Positions 33,357-41,996 of a stretch of DNA of 64,000 nucleotides are shown here, one piece after another (position 1 is the stretch's first letter; each line of letters begins with the position of its first letter). The DNA comes from Pseudomonadota bacterium. GTDB lineage: Bacteria; Pseudomonadota; Gammaproteobacteria; Steroidobacterales; Steroidobacteraceae. Both the position numbers and the translations under genes were made by a program. Under the pieces are notes generated by a model. That model saw nothing but the letters and a program-made list of their open reading frames with translations, searched no databases and was not told the origin of the DNA. The DNA is taken from contig JAFEDS010000016.1 of assembly GCA_018241505.1 (NCBI GenBank), positions 248,001-312,000 of the forward strand, written 5' to 3'.

Positions 33357-34721
33357 CTACTGACTCCGTGCGAGGAGTCGATCCTTCGCCTGAAGGGCCG
33401 TAAGCGCCGCTTGCAGCTCACCTACCTGCGCGTCGAGTCTGGACACCCGGGCCAGTTGGTTTCGCAGATTGCGAATTTCAGCCGCCTGGGATGCGATCGT
33501 CGCGTTCTGGCCGGCGAATTGCTGCGCCATCCGCGCACTCTGTTTCTGCATCTCATTGAGCAGCATCGGCGCGAGCTCATCGTAGCGAACGCCCTGGATT
33601 TTGCCGGCGTCATCCCGAATGACCAGCTCCGGATACACTTCATTCACTTCCTCTGCAATCAGGCCGTATTGCACCGGACCGTTGGGCTCGGATTTCAAGT
33701 GAAAGCTCACCGGGCGCAGGCGTTGCAGCCTGTCGGTATGCGTGCCCATTGGCGCAATGGCGGTCTTGTAGCGCTGCGAGGAGGCCAGCACTCCGAGTTG
33801 CCCTGAAGAGGTCACATACACGGCGCTTCCGGTCAGCTTCGATGTGCTGATCCCCGAAATAAAGACCTTGGTCTGCGTGGCCGCAGCGCCGATCCGGATC
33901 GTGCCATTCTCCCCGCCGACCCCCTGGTTGGCGATATCGACATTGTTGGAGCCGGTGGTGAGATAGCCCGCCTGCACGCCCAGTGCAATGTTGCTGGAGC
34001 CTAGCTGGTTCGAGTACAGCGCCCGATAGCCCGCCGCCACATTGCTCAACCCGGTTGTATTACTGAACAGGCTTTGGGTACCGAAGCCGCTGTTGTGGGA
34101 GCCGGACGTATTGTAATACAACGACTGTAGACCAGCGGCGGTATTGCTGTTTCCATTGATGTTGCTGAAGAGTGACGCGGACCCGGAGGCGCTGTTGTTG
34201 TTGCCAACTGTATTGGAGCCCAGAGCTTCGAATCCCGTCGCTACGTTGTTGGCTCCGGAGAGGTTCACTTGCATCGAGTTCACACCCGAGGCGGTGTTGT
34301 CGTTGCCCGTGGTGTTGAAACTCAACGAGTTGAGGCCGGCTGCGGTGTTCCAAAATCCCGTGGTATTGTGCCAAAGAGTAAACGCGCCGATCGCGGTGTT
34401 GTCATAGCCTGTCGTGGTAACGACCATCGAACCCACTCCGACGGCGGTATTGCCACTGCTGTTGCTCGACTCGAGGGCACCGGCGCCGATGGCTGTATTA
34501 TCGGAGCCGTCCGTATTCGAGCTCAGCGCGCTGATTCCGGCGGCCGTGTTGTTGAACTCGCCCAGAGTGCCGGTGGGTTGCGAGGCCAATGCCTTGGTGC
34601 CCATCGCGGTATTGCCTGAAATGTCGCTTTGCACCACATCCGGAGGTTGCGCGAGCGCCAGGCCGCCGAAGCTCATGAATCCGGAGATCAGAAACGGGGT
34701 CCAATGAATTGATTTGTTCAT
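33357..34721 (-). CDS. Repeat protein with C-terminal peptidase S74 intramolecular chaperone domain
   Basis: The 454-residue protein has a signal peptide (cleavage near residue 24, LALA/QP). Residues 37-259 hold thirteen NTAxG-type units, ten of the intervals being exactly 17 residues, a pattern seen in trimeric beta-helical stalks. Residues about 314-400 match the S74 chaperone domain: SSQRYKTAI (Ser314/Lys319 spaced as in the self-cleaving dyad), then LRPVSFHL, YGLIAEEV and VRYDELAPMLLNEMQ. A coiled-coil tail follows. In phage tail spikes this domain helps trimers fold and then cuts itself off. Here there are no phage genes nearby, so a bacterial surface or secreted trimeric fibre is likely. 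The function is unknown. Confidence 0.8.
   Translation of the reverse strand: MNKSIHWTPFLISGFMSFGGLALAQPPDVVQSDISGNTAMGTKALASQPTGTLGEFNNTAAGISALSSNTDGSDNTAIGAGALESSNSSGNTAVGVGSMVVTTTGYDNTAIGAFTLWHNTTGFWNTAAGLNSLSFNTTGNDNTASGVNSMQVNLSGANNVATGFEALGSNTVGNNNSASGSASLFSNINGNSNTAAGLQSLYYNTSGSHNSGFGTQSLFSNTTGLSNVAAGYRALYSNQLGSSNIALGVQAGYLTTGSNNVDIANQGVGGENGTIRIGAAATQTKVFISGISTSKLTGSAVYVTSSGQLGVLASSQRYKTAIAPMGTHTDRLQRLRPVSFHLKSEPNGPVQYGLIAEEVNEVYPELVIRDDAGKIQGVRYDELAPMLLNEMQKQSARMAQQFAGQNATIASQAAEIRNLRNQLARVSRLDAQVGELQAALTALQAKDRLLARSQ
33945..34613 (-). repeat. 51-bp (17-residue) repeat array within the S74 protein
   Basis: Units start at residues 37, 58, 75, 91, 108, 125, 142, 159, 176, 193, 210, 227 and 244 of the encoded protein. 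The consensus opens N(T/V/S)A(A/S)G and has a central Ser-Leu pair and Asn-Thr-x-Gly near the end. Copies are diverged at the DNA level, so recent expansion is not indicated. Confidence 0.85.
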
Positions 34722-34842
34722 TTGTAGTCCCTTGCGTTTGATTCATTTGGATACAAACCACCCAAATCGGGCGGTTGACACTGTTGAACCTACCACAAGG
34801 ATTCCCGGCCCTGCCATGCAGGTCATTGACCTCGACCGCGTG

Positions 34843-35238
34843 TCAGCCTGCGCTTGCGGAAATTCTTGGCTCCCACAGCTCCACCTTGTTGCCATCCGGG
34901 TCCATCAGCCAGGCGAAATTTCCGTTTGGGTGCGATTCGGGCCCCTGAAGGATTTTGACGCCGGCTTTCTCCAGATTGGCGAGCAAGCCGCTCAAATCAT
35001 CCACGCGGTAGTTGATCATGAAGCTGGACTCGCTCGGACTGAACCACTGTGAATCGTGCTTGGCGACCATCCATGCAGTCGCGCCTTTGTCCTCGGCCGT
35101 ATCCTGTGGCCAGCGGAACACCGCGGCTCCAAAGCGCTCGAGCTCGATTCCGAGATGCTGTTGATACCAGGCCACCAGCGCCTCCTTGTCGCCCTTCGCC
35201 TTGATGAATACTCCCCCGATTCCCGTCACGTGCGGCAT
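34843..35238 (-). CDS. VOC-superfamily protein (glyoxalase/bleomycin resistance type)
   Basis: The 131-residue, two-module beta-alpha-beta-beta-beta protein opens HVTGIGGVFIKAKGDKEALVAWYQ..LGIEL and ends FAWLMDPDGNKVELWEP, the terminal metal-binding Glu pattern of the VOC fold. I placed the start at the ATG at 35238, preceded by GAGGAAAT. It begins 2 bases after the AraC-type regulator stop, so the two are co-transcribed. Substrate unknown; small-molecule detoxification is typical. Confidence 0.85.
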   Translation of the reverse strand: MPHVTGIGGVFIKAKGDKEALVAWYQQHLGIELERFGAAVFRWPQDTAEDKGATAWMVAKHDSQWFSPSESSFMINYRVDDLSGLLANLEKAGVKILQGPESHPNGNFAWLMDPDGNKVELWEPRISASAG

Positions 35239-35240
35239 GG

Positions 35241-36128
35241 TTATTTCCTCAGTTCTTTCACCGGTACACACAGATCCAACTCAAAATGCGACCAGTCGGT
35301 TGCTTTATCCTTGTCCAGGAAAATCTCCAGTGCCGGCGCATGCTCGGGCTCATACTCACTGTGGATCAGCCAGCCCCTGTAAAGATAATCCCAGGCGGTT
35401 GCAACCTTGCGAAGATCCCCGGAAACCCGCGCGACGGCGTAGCGCATGGCCGGCATGGTCAACTTCGACATGCCTTTCGGCGCACCGACCGGCACTGTCG
35501 ACGCCAGGCAGACCTCATATCGATACAGATGCCTTGGGGTCACGTGCGGATCGTCCGCGGACATTCCGAAAAGCACACCTTGCGTCAACATGTCCTGTGA
35601 TCTCGCCCACTCCGTCATCGTTCTGAAAGCGGCCAGCACCCTGCCGTCGGCACAGGCATTGGCAACCCGCAGGTAGGTCACGCGCCTGCGGGGCAGATCG
35701 AGCAACCTCACCCGGAAGAGCGCCTTCTTTTGCGCCGCACTGAGGGGAAGAAGGTAGTCCTGTTTCCGGAACAGCTCTTTGCGGATCTTGCTCTTTTTGA
35801 TCTCACCGCCGGGGCGGAACCGGCTGGGCGACGTGTCGTAAGCACCGCGGAATGCGCGTGAAAATGTGGCCGGGGATGAAAATCCACACTCGAGGGCTAT
35901 TTCGGTCACGCTCTGGCCGGAATACCGCAGCAGCCGGGCTGCCTTTTCCAGGCGCAGGCGAGTGGTGAAATGGTTCAAAGTCTCACCGGCCACGGCACTG
36001 AAGATGCGGTGGAAGTGGAATTCGGAAAAGCAGGCCACTCGCGCGAGCTCGGCCAGCTTCACCGGGCGATGCAGATTCTCGCGAAGATGGTCAATGACCC
36101 GATCGATTCTATCGGTGTATTTGCTCAA
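35241..36128 (-). CDS. AraC-family regulator with GyrI-like effector domain
   Basis: The 295-residue protein has N-terminal AraC DNA-binding helices (VKLAELARVACFSEFHFHRIF, then VTEIALECGFSSPATFSRAFRGAYDTSPSRFR) and a C-terminal GyrI-like domain (about 135-295) ending LEIFLDKDKATDWSHFELDLCVPV. This is the Rob/SoxS-with-GyrI arrangement in which the C-terminal domain binds hydrophobic small molecules. The initiation codon appears to be TTG at 36128, overlapping the stop of the upstream lipoprotein gene (TTGA). Co-transcription with a VOC protein suggests a drug or xenobiotic response unit. Confidence 0.9.
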   Translation of the reverse strand: MSKYTDRIDRVIDHLRENLHRPVKLAELARVACFSEFHFHRIFSAVAGETLNHFTTRLRLEKAARLLRYSGQSVTEIALECGFSSPATFSRAFRGAYDTSPSRFRPGGEIKKSKIRKELFRKQDYLLPLSAAQKKALFRVRLLDLPRRRVTYLRVANACADGRVLAAFRTMTEWARSQDMLTQGVLFGMSADDPHVTPRHLYRYEVCLASTVPVGAPKGMSKLTMPAMRYAVARVSGDLRKVATAWDYLYRGWLIHSEYEPEHAPALEIFLDKDKATDWSHFELDLCVPVKELRK

Positions 36129-37996
36129 TCCAGATTCAATGCAATCAGACTCGTCGGATTCTGTATGTAGAGAATGGCGTTCGCGGACAGCGCCAGCTTC
36201 CCTGATGCCGGGTAACTGAAAGCTGGGAGGTGAGTCTGCAGATCGATGGCATACGTCGCCCGGTCGGTGCTCACGAAGGCCATATTCCTGGTCAGAAGCA
36301 CTTCACTGGCAAACAGCGTCTCGGCCGGATTGGCCGGGGTCCAGGACCACAGCAGAGAGCCATCGGCCTCGGCTCGGGCCTCCAGCCGAAAGGGAGTCTG
36401 ATTCAGGACGTACAGTACGCCCGAGCGGTACGCGGGCGTGGTCGGATAACAACCCGCAATCTTCCAACCAATCGTGCCTGAATCAGTGCGGAAGTTGATC
36501 AGGGTGTTGCCGATGGCACCCCCGTTGAGGACTGAGTTGGCATACTGAGCGACAAACACGGACCCCGGCGCACCGAGAACCGGTGCGCCCCGAACCTCGT
36601 AGATGTAATTCTGGTACGTGGGATCGGCGATATCCTTCAGCGTGGCACCGGTCAAAGGATCCTGCATCCGCAGGTAACCGTTGTAGACATACACGGCATT
36701 GGAATCAACGGCTGCGGCCCACTCGGAAACCTGCTCTTCATACGAGAAAAAGAGCTGTACGCCGCTCGGATTGAAGGCATACATGCCGCCATAGGTACCC
36801 GCGTTCGCATACAACATCCCATTGGGGCCTATGGTCGGTGCCAGATAGCCTTCCCATTGGGATGTCATCGGAGCCCGGTACTCGACCGACCCATCGGCAG
36901 CATTGAACGCAAACATGTACGTGTCCTGCTGGTGTCCGGCGGGGACATAAACCACCCCACCGCTCACCGATGCGGGATTCGCATTGGGATAGGCGAGCCC
37001 ATTGAAATTGTAGCTCCAGACCTCGGTGCCGTCCGATTCACGCTTGGCGTGCACAACCCCGGAATCCAGGTAGCCGGAGGAGACCACATAGAAAAGACCG
37101 TTGGCCGTGGTGAGGTTCTGCTTCTGGGACCCGTTGGTGCCGGAGACATCATCGCTTGCAGCAGTCCAACGTGTGGTCACCTTATCGGGGTTCACCGTCA
37201 GGGGTACAAACCCGGTGTGGGCGGCGTTGCCCTGAAACATGCTCCATTCGGGCAGGTCCGTGCGTGTACCGATGGCCGTCAGGTGATTCCCCGGCCACGC
37301 GGTGGCCGGACTCAGCACTGTCACATTGAATGGCACTGCAATCGAGGGCACCTCGAGAGGAGTCGCGCACTTGGCGTCCCGGCACAGATTGATTGTCACA
37401 TTTCCAGTGAACACGGCCGCCGAGACGCTGGGATTGGTTGTCAGCTCCAGGCTGAAGCTGCCATCGGTGTTGGCTGCAACATCGACTCCCGGGAGAAACA
37501 ACCCCGATGGATCCTGAGCGGTTGCATACAACTGCGCAACTTGCAGATTGACAGGCAGCAATGTGACTGTGGGGCGGATGGAAGCGCCGTCGGCCGCGAA
37601 TCGCGTGAGGCTGTCCTGCTGGACTGTCAGCGTGAAGACCGAGAGCGACAGGGAAAATTGCGCGGAACCCGAGCCATTCGCGGCCGTGATTGTGTAGTTG
37701 GTGGCGGCCGCGGCCTGCGTTGGGGTCCCGGAAATCACGCCGGTCCTGGAGTCCAGTACCAGTCCCGCCGGTAGAGACGGGCTGACGCTGTAAGTGGAGA
37801 CAGTCCCGGTAACGGTGGGACTGAGAGCCGCAATCGCGGTATTGAGGCGTAGATTCTGGGGCGTGGTGTAACTGAGCCCGCTCGGTGCCGGTAGTGGTGG
37901 CGGTTCGCTGCCGCCGCCTCCGCCGCCGCAGCCACCGAGGGTGACAACCAATACGGCCAGAATGAAATGAGTGAGCCAGCCGTGAACTGCGCGCAT
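36125..37996 (-). CDS. Lipoprotein with Ig-like domain and PQQ-type beta-propeller
   Basis: The protein has about 623 residues. The signal ends VVTLGGC and the lipidated Cys is followed by a glycine-rich tether and a proline linker. Next comes a putative Ig/cadherin-like domain (LSYTTPQNLRLNTAIAALSP...GVISGTPTQ), then repeated PQQ/WD-like blades containing SMFQGNAAHTG, NGLFYVVSSGYL, GTEVWSYNF, DGSVEYRAP, GTIGWKIAG and GSLLWSWTP. Such propellers serve as scaffolds or outer-membrane assembly factors; PQQ binding is not implied. The ATG at 37996 gives the best lipoprotein signal; 38014 is an alternative. It lies just after an inverted repeat and overlaps the AraC gene. Confidence 0.82.
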   Translation of the reverse strand: MRAVHGWLTHFILAVLVVTLGGCGGGGGGSEPPPLPAPSGLSYTTPQNLRLNTAIAALSPTVTGTVSTYSVSPSLPAGLVLDSRTGVISGTPTQAAAATNYTITAANGSGSAQFSLSLSVFTLTVQQDSLTRFAADGASIRPTVTLLPVNLQVAQLYATAQDPSGLFLPGVDVAANTDGSFSLELTTNPSVSAAVFTGNVTINLCRDAKCATPLEVPSIAVPFNVTVLSPATAWPGNHLTAIGTRTDLPEWSMFQGNAAHTGFVPLTVNPDKVTTRWTAASDDVSGTNGSQKQNLTTANGLFYVVSSGYLDSGVVHAKRESDGTEVWSYNFNGLAYPNANPASVSGGVVYVPAGHQQDTYMFAFNAADGSVEYRAPMTSQWEGYLAPTIGPNGMLYANAGTYGGMYAFNPSGVQLFFSYEEQVSEWAAAVDSNAVYVYNGYLRMQDPLTGATLKDIADPTYQNYIYEVRGAPVLGAPGSVFVAQYANSVLNGGAIGNTLINFRTDSGTIGWKIAGCYPTTPAYRSGVLYVLNQTPFRLEARAEADGSLLWSWTPANPAETLFASEVLLTRNMAFVSTDRATYAIDLQTHLPAFSYPASGKLALSANAILYIQNPTSLIALNLD

Positions 37997-38026
37997 CGTG
38001 AATGTCCGATCCATGGCGTGAAGCAG

Positions 38027-38063
38027 GGGGGTGGATTCGTTATAATTCTGTTTATCCACCCCC
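38027..38063. promoter_or_regulatory. 10-bp perfect inverted repeat between ridA-like and lipoprotein genes
   Basis: GGGGGTGGAT (38027-38036) and ATCCACCCCC (38054-38063) flank a 17-base AT-rich centre containing TATAAT on the plus strand and TATAAC on the minus strand. It sits 12 bases after the RidA stop and upstream of the lipoprotein. It could be an operator over the lipoprotein promoter or an mRNA hairpin separating the two genes; there is no T-tract. Confidence 0.5.
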
Positions 38064-38074
38064 AATATAGCCGA

Positions 38075-38536
38075 TCAGCGTTTTTTGGCAATAATCTTGA
38101 TCTCCGTAATACCGCTCGGCGGAATGAGGCGGGACACCTGTATTGCCGTCCACGCCGGGAACGGCGCCTTGATATAGCCGTTTTTCACGGCCACCATCGC
38201 CGGCATCTGCGTTGTCAGGTCGGTATGAAAGCTGGTGATGTCTACAACATCGTCCCAGCTCGCCCCGGCTTTCCTCAGGGTCTCGCCGATGCGCTCGAAG
38301 GCTCGCGTGTAGGCAACGCGAAGGTCAGTTTCACCCTCCCGTACACTGGCCACGACCCCCGAGAGATAAATGGTGTCCCCGGTCACGATGGCATCGGAGA
38401 ATCCCCAGTCGGCCTCGATTTTCGCCAGGCCTGGGTCGGATGCCATGAAGGTCTTCGCGTCCTCGCGAGCGCCGGCGACCGCCGTATTGGCGCCCGCGGC
38501 AATGATCCAGATTGCAGTGGCCATATTGATGCGCAT
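38075..38536 (-). CDS. RidA/YjgF-family protein with signal peptide
   Basis: The 153-residue protein opens with a probable signal peptide (MRINMATAIWIIAAGANTAV, then AGA) followed by a RidA-like fold: FSDAIVTGDTIYLSGVVASV, AFERIGETLRKAGASWDDVV, and the C-terminal PAWTAIQVSRLIPPSGITEIKIIA. RidA proteins deaminate reactive enamine/imine intermediates, but the catalytic Arg-containing segment here (AIQVSRL) is not the exact RidA form, so it belongs to another YjgF subgroup. Export is unusual for the group. It follows an SDR gene by 12 bases in the same direction, suggesting a joint catabolic role. Confidence 0.82.
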   Translation of the reverse strand: MRINMATAIWIIAAGANTAVAGAREDAKTFMASDPGLAKIEADWGFSDAIVTGDTIYLSGVVASVREGETDLRVAYTRAFERIGETLRKAGASWDDVVDITSFHTDLTTQMPAMVAVKNGYIKAPFPAWTAIQVSRLIPPSGITEIKIIAKKR

Positions 38537-38548
38537 GTTGTATCTCCC

Positions 38549-39286
38549 CTAAAACCGTAAGCCCCCATCCACCTCCACACACCGCCCGGAGAAATAGTCG
38601 TTCTCTGCAATAAACACCGCGGCCTGAACGATCTCCTCCACCTCGGCACAACGTTGCAGCGGAATGGCCCGCGCCAGGTTCGCGAGCGCCTCCGGTTTCA
38701 TGCCCGCGACCATCTCCGTGCGAGTGAATCCCGGCGCAATGCAACCCGCACGGATTCCGTGTCGCGCCAGCTCCCGGGCCCAGACGACAGTCATGGCAGA
38801 TACACCGGCCTTCGCAGCACTGTAGTTGGTCTGGCCCATGTTGCCTGCGCGCGAGATGCTGGAGACGTTGATGATGACACCGCCTTTGGCGAACCGCACC
38901 ATGTGAGTCGCCGCCTCACGGCCGCACAGAAATACCCCTGTCAGGTTGACATCGATCACCCGCTGCCACTGCTCCAGGCTCATGCGCCGAACGACCTTGC
39001 CCTCTTCGACCTTGAGCAGCATGGCGTCCCGAGTGATGCCGGCATTGTTGAAAAGAACATCCAGCGCGCCGAGCTCACGCGCAATCCGCGCGAACGTATC
39101 AATGACCGCCGCCTCATCACTGACATCGCAGGTGTAGGTGCGCGCCTGATCGGTACTGCCGGGATCATCGAACGCCAGGTCGATCCGGGCCACTCGGGCT
39201 CCGCGCCTGAGGAACTCCGCCGCCGTAGCCGCGCCGATCCCACGGGCGGCACCCGTTACCACTACCACTCGACCCGCCAGTTGCAT
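38549..39286 (-). CDS. Short-chain dehydrogenase (FabG/acetoacetyl-CoA reductase-like)
   Basis: The 245-residue SDR has TGAARGIG (cofactor), NNAGITRD, catalytic Ser in VSSISRAGNMGQTNYSAAK with Tyr and Lys, and the ending SGRCVEVDGGLRF. The NNAGITRDAM...W..VIDVNLTGVF pattern is that of 3-oxoacyl-ACP or acetoacetyl-CoA reductases, but many SDRs with other substrates share it. The acidic residue after strand 2 (RIDLAF) favours NAD over NADP. The RidA-like gene lies 12 bases downstream. No fatty-acid or PHB gene is adjacent, so the substrate is open. Confidence 0.87.
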   Translation of the reverse strand: MQLAGRVVVVTGAARGIGAATAAEFLRRGARVARIDLAFDDPGSTDQARTYTCDVSDEAAVIDTFARIARELGALDVLFNNAGITRDAMLLKVEEGKVVRRMSLEQWQRVIDVNLTGVFLCGREAATHMVRFAKGGVIINVSSISRAGNMGQTNYSAAKAGVSAMTVVWARELARHGIRAGCIAPGFTRTEMVAGMKPEALANLARAIPLQRCAEVEEIVQAAVFIAENDYFSGRCVEVDGGLRF

Positions 39287-39357
39287 GATTCACCTGCCAC
39301 AAAGCCGCTTTCCGCCCATGAGTTTGACACGGGCGGCGCGAGCTCGATAGCAGGGCC

Positions 39358-40596
39358 TCACACGGTACGAGTCGCCACCGCCGGTGAAATGGCGGCCGCG
39401 CGCAATGCCGGTATCAATACCGCCAGCAGGCCGACGACCCACAGCATCAGCACGCCGCCGACCAGGTAGTACAGCGGCAACCGGGGAACCTGGTACATGC
39501 TGCTGAGCTGCACACCGGCCGCCAGCGCCAGGAGGCACCCAAGAACAACACCGCCTGTGGTAATGATCCAGTTCTCAACGAGGAAGTAACGCAAAATGTG
39601 GTATTTGCGCGCACCGATCGCGCGCCGCGTACCGAGCTGCTTGGTACGCGAAGCCACGCTGAACGCGGCGAGGCCCACTATGCCAACGATAGTCACCATC
39701 ACGACAAAGAACGTTGCCACGCTGAGAATAATGGCGCTCGAGCGATACTCCTGCCGCGCATCCTCGGCAGTGCGGTCGAGCGCCTCCATGCGCTCAACGA
39801 AGCGCCCAGGCTGCAGATCCGCGAAGTTCTTTTCGACCTGCGCCATGAGAGCATCACGCTGTCCGGGTTTCGTGCGCACGATGTATTGGCCGTCCGGACC
39901 GGGTGCAATCGCTGGAAGCAGCACAATCTGACTCGCGAACTGATCGTATTGGGAAGGCATGGGATTCGCGCGCATCTGCGCCACGATACCGACAATCACA
40001 GCCGACTTGTTGATGAGCCCCGTATAGACTGTCTTGCCCAGCGCATCCCCCTTGGGGAACACCTTGTTGGCGAATGCCTGGGTCACGATGATCTCCGGTA
40101 CCCACGCCGCCATCGCGGCTGCGAAGTCCGCCGCCGGCGGTATCACCGTGCTCGCGGCAAAATTCCGGCCCGCCACGAGCTTCAGGCCCAGCGCATCAAT
40201 CAGCTTGTCGGTGCCGAAATACAGGGTGCCGGATTCGCCGCCATTCGGATTGAGCAGTGTCTGCGGATCGGCGGCGAACGGCATGTTCGACATGGAATGC
40301 GTCTGCGGTACATTGTTGACCGTGGACGCCGCCACCACTCCCGGCAAGGAGTTCAGGTAGGCGAGATCCGCCTTGACAGCCGCAGGGTAGTTATAGTCGG
40401 CGGTAATCGCTTCGGTCGCGATCCAGAACACGTTGTTCAGATCCAGCCCCGTGGGCTTGTTGGCATCCTGCAGTTTCTGCTGAACGATGTAGGCCACATT
40501 CACGACCACCGCGAGTGTCAGGGCCACCTGGGCCGCCACCAGGAGCGGGCCGGTCTTGTTGCGCCACAGGGCGCTCAGTAGCGCGCGTATTTCCAT
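39358..40596 (-). CDS. ABC transporter permease, MacB/FtsX type (second of two)
   Basis: The 412-residue protein has an N-terminal membrane helix (LLVAAQVALTLAVVVNVAYIV), a large periplasmic MacB_PCD domain (about 45-280) and three C-terminal helices with the FtsX-domain motif RTKQLGTRRAIGARKYHILRY, the coupling region to the ATPase. It is the last gene of the efflux operon and follows the other permease after 22 bases. Two different half-permeases suggest a heterodimeric pump, unlike the fused, homodimeric MacB. Confidence 0.9.
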   Translation of the reverse strand: MEIRALLSALWRNKTGPLLVAAQVALTLAVVVNVAYIVQQKLQDANKPTGLDLNNVFWIATEAITADYNYPAAVKADLAYLNSLPGVVAASTVNNVPQTHSMSNMPFAADPQTLLNPNGGESGTLYFGTDKLIDALGLKLVAGRNFAASTVIPPAADFAAAMAAWVPEIIVTQAFANKVFPKGDALGKTVYTGLINKSAVIVGIVAQMRANPMPSQYDQFASQIVLLPAIAPGPDGQYIVRTKPGQRDALMAQVEKNFADLQPGRFVERMEALDRTAEDARQEYRSSAIILSVATFFVVMVTIVGIVGLAAFSVASRTKQLGTRRAIGARKYHILRYFLVENWIITTGGVVLGCLLALAAGVQLSSMYQVPRLPLYYLVGGVLMLWVVGLLAVLIPALRAAAISPAVATRTV

Positions 40597-40618
40597 CTTG
40601 GCTTCCCCTGGCTGAGTC

Positions 40619-41986
40619 CTACTGGGTTTTGAGAAACGTGGCGGGTGTCAGCCGGCCGATGCGATAGGCCGGGTAGAGCCCGGCGAGCACACCTGCCAGC
40701 AACGACAGGACAACGGCCGCCAACATGACTGGAATGTCCATGTGGACGAACGATTGGATGAGCGCGGTGCGATCGGGGTTGCTGGAATGCGCCAGCCTGC
40801 CCGAGAACATCAGGGCCTTCAACGAGGCCAATCCTCCCAGTGTCAGGCCCATGCCGGCGGCGCCCCCCAGCAGTCCCACAACAATCACTTCGATCAGGTG
40901 TTGCCGGATGATATCGACACGGCGTGCGCCAAGAGCGCGGCGCAACCCGGAGATCGGCGCCGCCGCCAGGAATTTCGCCAGCATCAGCCCCAGAGTATTG
41001 AGAACACACACCGCAAAGAACACCAGCCCGAGCGCAAGCTGCATGCGACTGTCATCACCCACCACATCCCACATGGTGAGCCACGTCGGCACATCGACCA
41101 CCCGATTGTTGTTTTTGCGTGGAAATCGCCCGTGCTGGCGTTGCTCGTTGGCATAGTTGTCCACGAAAGCCTGGTAGCGGTCGCGATCGGCGCGATTGCG
41201 CACCTCCACCCAATACTGCAACCAGACGCATTCCTCCGTGTACAGAGCGTCGGACCCGGTAATCTTTACGTTGTTGCGCACGCAGCTAGTATTGCCGTGG
41301 GGCTGAAGCTCGAGGGCGCGGCCCCAGCCGAACGGTATAAACACTTCCTCGGGAATTTCCCACCCGCCCCAACCGTTGAGGTCGTAATACTTCGGTCGCG
41401 GCATCCACGCCGCGATGACACCCACCACTCGATACGAACGGCCGTCCAGTACGACTTCGCGGCCAACGCTGTTGGCGCCCCCAAACAATTTGTCGTTGAT
41501 GAATTTGGACAGAACGACGACCGGTCCTGGAGCCTCGTCCTCAGGCCGCGACCAGCCGACGCCGTAGATGAAGGGAACATCAAACGTCGCGAAAAAGTCG
41601 GCCGTGGTGACCCGTGTGGTCACAGCGAATGGCTTGATGCTCCTGTTGTCGGGCGTTACCACCTGGCTCGATCTGAACATCATGACCGAGTGCAGCGGAA
41701 TGTCCGAGGCATACAGAGCGCGGGCATCACGGTACGTCAGTTGGAACGGTGGATACTCCGGATGACGCTCGTAGCTCTGGGGCGGCTCGTCATCCCGGAT
41801 ATCGAGGGTGACAGCAAACAGCTTGTCTTCCTTCCAGGGAATGGGATGGCCGGCGCGCGCATGATACAGGGTGATGGCAATCATGGATGCCGCGATGCCC
41901 ACCGCCATCGCGCCAACCATGAGGGCACTCAGAACAGGATTGCGGCGTAGGCTGCGCACCGCCAGGTTGAGATCGTGAACGAGCAC
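40619..41986 (-). CDS. ABC transporter permease, MacB/FtsX type (first of two)
   Basis: The 455-residue protein shares the fold of the next gene: an N-terminal helix (VLSALMVGAMAVGIAASMIA), a periplasmic domain with a probable disulphide pair (SCVRNN and EECVW), and C-terminal helices with ISGLRRALGARRVDIIRQHLIEV (ATPase coupling motif) and a final LAGLYPAYRIGRL. It is 10 bases downstream of the ATPase gene. MacB-type permeases act as mechanotransmitters that push substrates from the periplasm through TolC instead of moving them across the inner membrane. Confidence 0.9.
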   Translation of the reverse strand: MLVHDLNLAVRSLRRNPVLSALMVGAMAVGIAASMIAITLYHARAGHPIPWKEDKLFAVTLDIRDDEPPQSYERHPEYPPFQLTYRDARALYASDIPLHSVMMFRSSQVVTPDNRSIKPFAVTTRVTTADFFATFDVPFIYGVGWSRPEDEAPGPVVVLSKFINDKLFGGANSVGREVVLDGRSYRVVGVIAAWMPRPKYYDLNGWGGWEIPEEVFIPFGWGRALELQPHGNTSCVRNNVKITGSDALYTEECVWLQYWVEVRNRADRDRYQAFVDNYANEQRQHGRFPRKNNNRVVDVPTWLTMWDVVGDDSRMQLALGLVFFAVCVLNTLGLMLAKFLAAAPISGLRRALGARRVDIIRQHLIEVIVVGLLGGAAGMGLTLGGLASLKALMFSGRLAHSSNPDRTALIQSFVHMDIPVMLAAVVLSLLAGVLAGLYPAYRIGRLTPATFLKTQ

Positions 41987-41996
41987 GGCACCCTCC

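Noticed and set aside
33357-34721. Prophage remnant suggested by the S74 tail-fibre domain
   Set aside because: No capsid, tail, integrase or lysis gene lies nearby, and the protein has a normal export signal, so a bacterial surface protein is more likely.
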